Shown: piece after piece, positions 19,901-21,769 of the stretch | Numbering within the stretch: the first letter of the stretch is position 1 | How the letters are laid out: each line of letters begins with the position of its first letter | Assembly (NCBI GenBank): GCA_015501075.1 | Contig: JADNYJ010000522.1 | Location: 1 to 21,769 of the forward strand | DNA: 21,769 bases | Reading direction: 5' to 3' | Origin: Gymnopilus junonius | Taxonomy: Eukaryota; Basidiomycota; Agaricomycetes; Agaricales; Galerinaceae | Program-made: the position numbers and the translations under genes | The notes under the pieces: generated by a model | Seen by the model: only the letters and a program-made list of their open reading frames with translations | Database searches by the model: none | Told to the model about the DNA's origin: nothing

Positions 19901-20694
19901 TTGCAGCTTCGCTTGTATTTCGCCAAGGAGTTGAGGTGCATGCATCTCGCTATGGGCTGGGAGTGCTCTTGCAGAGGATGCTGAGCTTTACTCCCTTCAT
20001 ACTGCAATTGTCCGGGCTGTGCCATGGACAATTGTGACTACATTGTTATCTTGTCGGACTCCACCAAGGCTTGGGGAGTCTGCTTGATGCCTCGTGCATT
20101 CCGGCCAGGCTCATTCCTTGGCCATTATCTGCGCCCTTACAGAGTGGTGGACCAGAGGCCTGGCCGCCACATCTCCTTCATCATGTCCCATCTTCTTTGA
20201 AGTGGGGCATACACTACCAAGCTCATTCATGGCAACTGAGCTCTCTGTAGCGGTGGGGCCTAACAGCCACACTCACTTGCGTCTGCGCAAAGCAGCTGAC
20301 GATAATCTGGGGAAGGCTGGCAAGAGTTGTTCCAGCAACCTTCTACTCAGGGCGACATTTTTGTCACTCACCGACCTCGACGGGGGTCGACTCGAACCAC
20401 GGGCCAAATGAGGTGGTCCCTGGCTTCAAGCTGCAGGCGGCGACTTGACTCTCTTTACAAGGGTCACTCCGCCATCACTAACCATGCTCCCATCGGGGAG
20501 TATACTCTCGATTCAACATCCCTGAATCCACCAGTTGCGAGTGTGGCTTCCATACCCAAACTCGTGACCACTTATTCGGACGTGTCCCCAGCATGACCGT
20601 CATGACTATCCAGTCGTCTGGATCAGCTCGTATCCTTTTTGAAGGCTAATCCTATGGCATTCACCTTCAACCACCCCCTCGGGGTGTCGGATAA
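16926..20694 (+). pseudogene. LINE-d ORF2: APE, RT, RNase H, CCHC, heavily frameshifted
   Basis: The likely start ATG (16926) lies 28 bp after the ORF1 stop and opens MRRKEDIRIISYNCNQNYGH, the APE start with its catalytic Asn. One frameshift later comes VIFLQEPPWHE (catalytic Glu), then, in the frame 17134-17706, HYMGGDFNCHSNKWDP (catalytic Asp/Asn) and RESVIDLIFVQP; SDHVPGLLYF, with the catalytic His, is readable one frame over near 17620. The RT keeps NSAPGPDHIKWSHLKAI, GYWPTHFKESLSVIIP, a YVDDGTLIV box near 18920 and FWRYLGFFFDRKLTFHEHV. RNase H and CECGFHTQTRDH follow (near 20040 and 20535). The natural stop TAA is 20692-20694. Between 17870 and 20600 dozens of single bases are missing compared with LINE-b, so frames are short. 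This is the only copy with a complete APE. Confidence 0.9.
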
Positions 20695-21160
20695 CTTGGT
20701 CGGGCAAGGTAGGTGTTGTTCCTGTTGGCTGGATTCGGCGGTTTGGGGGTGCCTCAGAACAGAGTCCTAATACTTGGCGGGCTTGGCTTTGCTGGGTTGA
20801 GGGTGGGGGCTTTGGTTCTGGAGCTTCGGCGTTATCGACAGACCTTGTAGCCCCCTGCTTCGGTGACCCGAAATGGTCTGCCTTCAGTGGCTAACACAGT
20901 ATGCGCGCATCCTGGGCTGTCGGGTTTGGCTGGCGGGCCCCTTCCGGTGCCCTTCCATCACTTTGTTGGACCCCTCCCTTCGTCGGGGCATCAACGAGAG
21001 TATGGGCCCACTGTTTGTGGTCCTAAGTTGGCCTGCGAGCCAGTCTCGCACTAGGCATAGTTTAATGGTAGATTACTTGGGTGTATGTATATCTGCGACC
21101 GGACTGCTTTCGCGCACGGTATATAAATCCTTGATTTAAAAAAAAAAAAAAAAAAAAAAA
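20695..21160 (+). other. LINE-d 3' UTR and poly(A) tail
   Basis: 443 bp homologous to 9880-10328 and to the reverse complements of 4514-4963 and 1428-1878, then 23 A residues. It contains GAGGGTGGGGG and ends GGTATATAAATCCTTGATTT. Confidence 0.88.
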
Positions 21161-21174
21161 GGTAAGATTATGAG
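21161..21174. repeat. Target-site duplication of LINE-d, right copy
   Basis: GGTAAGATTATGAG directly after the poly(A) tail; mate of 14807-14821. Confidence 0.93.
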
Positions 21175-21503
21175 ATAAAGACATACATGATAACAGCTGC
21201 TTTGAACTGGTGGCAACAATAACTTCATCTTCAGATGCTGCAAAGCTGTACCATCAGCGTTCCTCACGGTCACAGCTGAGAGGTATAGGATGTAACACCC
21301 AGGACAAGGACAGTGCAGGAGGGTCCAGGGTCTACAAAGATGGGTAGATAAAGGTAAAAGCGAGACCAGGTGGGAAGAGTACTAACCTCTGAAGCATCAA
21401 TGAAAGGTCGATATGCTCTCCTAGCAATCCATAGATGGGGTCAAGTACTAAGTAGCGAACATTGGATTAGAAAAGTGAGAACGACTACAGAAATTTACTC
21501 ACC
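21175..21503 (-). pseudogene. Upstream part of host gene 2 (tentative exons), beyond LINE-d
   Basis: Read on the minus strand, a donor GTATGT (21186-21181) begins an intron that, with LINE-d and one TSD removed, joins to the acceptor CTACAG at 14792-14787 to make a 47-bp intron. The exon before it may be 21237-21187 (SEDEVIVATSSKQLLS) in the phase that continues into the Cef1-like frame. A competing reading (VTVRNADGTALQHLKMK) is also open. Farther up, an intron 21502-21448 (55 bp, GTGAGT...TTAG) follows an open stretch ending MAYAVLHQEGLFNAQ at 21503, and a 61-bp exon 21447-21387 is possible. These upstream pieces do not resemble Cef1/CDC5L to my eye and may belong to something else. Confidence 0.4.
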
Positions 21504-21592
21504 TGGGCATTGAAAAGCCCCTCCTGATGTAAAACAGCATAGGCCATGATAAGAGACCATAATTGAAGGGTAGCAATGTAGATGGAATGCCA

Positions 21593-21769
21593 GACATAGT
21601 CAAGCACACAGGACTGCAAGCCATAGCCATACATGATGAGCGAAAGACACAGTCAGCTCGCGACCAATGGTAGATTCATGTTGAGGATAAGTAGGTAGAT
21701 GCAGACATAGTCAGGCATCCAGAAGTGCAAGCCATAGGCGATGCACGATGAGCGAGAGACACAGTCAGC
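21593..21769. repeat. 111-bp-period tandem repeat at right edge
   Basis: Two units start GACATAGTCA at 21593 and 21704, both continue GCAAGCCATAG, ATGATGAGCGA or CGATGAGCGA, and end GACACAGTCAGC (21657 and 21769). The array may continue outside the window. The start and end motifs GACATAGTCA and GACACAGTCA are those of the intronic repeats at 13242 and 13441. Confidence 0.82.

Larger units (their letters stand above)
14822..21160 (+). mobile_element. LINE-d: full-length Tad1-like LINE
   Basis: At 6.34 kb this copy has a 5' UTR (14822-14956), a gag-like ORF1 with CCHC knuckles, an ORF2 with APE, RT, RNase H and C-terminal zinc motif, a 443-bp 3' UTR and 23 A residues (21138-21160). A 14/15-bp TSD flanks it. 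It is the reference for the other three copies. Insertion sites of the four copies share no sequence, so the element is not site-specific. Coding regions contain many single-base deletions relative to LINE-b, particularly from 17870 onward. ORF1 in a separate frame, APE-type endonuclease and RNase H together point to the Tad1 or a neighbouring clade; clade placement needs a tree. Confidence 0.95.

Noticed and set aside
1412..21160. Site-specific (R1/R2-like) insertion of the LINEs.
   Set aside because: The four target duplications share no sequence (TGGAAGATC, GACCATGTT, TAGATCTGT, GGTAAGGAT) and lie in copia, a LINE and an intron.
1..21769. CRISPR arrays, tRNA or rRNA genes, or a prokaryotic operon.
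   Set aside because: No regularly spaced identical repeats with unique spacers, no cloverleaf or rRNA core sequences seen, and the introns and retroelements are eukaryotic.

Overview
The window looks like a transposon-choked locus of a filamentous fungus, most likely a basidiomycete (Agaricomycete-type). Evidence: short GT-AG introns of 46-85 bp in the two host genes, a Ty1/copia element, and a family of poly(A)-tailed LINEs with APE, reverse transcriptase and RNase H domains of the kind fungal Tad1-like elements carry. The species cannot be named from the sequence. About two thirds of the window is four copies of one LINE family, and about a further eighth is one copia element. No intact protein gene is present.

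Layout. 1-719 is an AT-rich degenerate satellite. 720-11621 is a 5'-truncated copia element on the + strand ending in a 165-bp 3' LTR. It is split into three pieces by LINE-a (1412-2623, minus, 17-bp target-site duplication, TSD) and LINE-b (3271-10348, plus, about 23-bp TSD). LINE-b is itself split by LINE-c (4489-6749, minus, 13-bp TSD). The copia LTR ends abruptly inside host gene 1 (11622-13650, minus), a multi-exon gene of unknown function. After a 444-bp spacer, host gene 2 (minus) occupies 14095-14806 and probably resumes at 21161. Its protein remnants resemble the Cef1/CDC5L splicing factor. A full-length LINE, LINE-d (14822-21160, plus), sits between these two parts; rejoined, they form a normal 47-bp intron. 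The window ends in a 111-bp-period tandem repeat.

Order of events read from the nesting: host genes; copia into gene 1; LINE-a and LINE-b into copia; LINE-c into LINE-b; LINE-d independently into the gene 2 intron.

Two decay signatures stand out. First, the premature stops in host gene 1 (seven TGA, one TAG) all fit C-to-T change at CGA or CAG codons. Paired LINE copies show CGA in one and TGA in the other at the same site. Second, the LINE copies and copia carry dense single-base indels, while the exons of host gene 1 keep frame through eight stops and five introns. This contrast suggests either different decay or unpolished long-read errors confined to repeats.

I see no RNA genes, CRISPR arrays or prokaryotic features.
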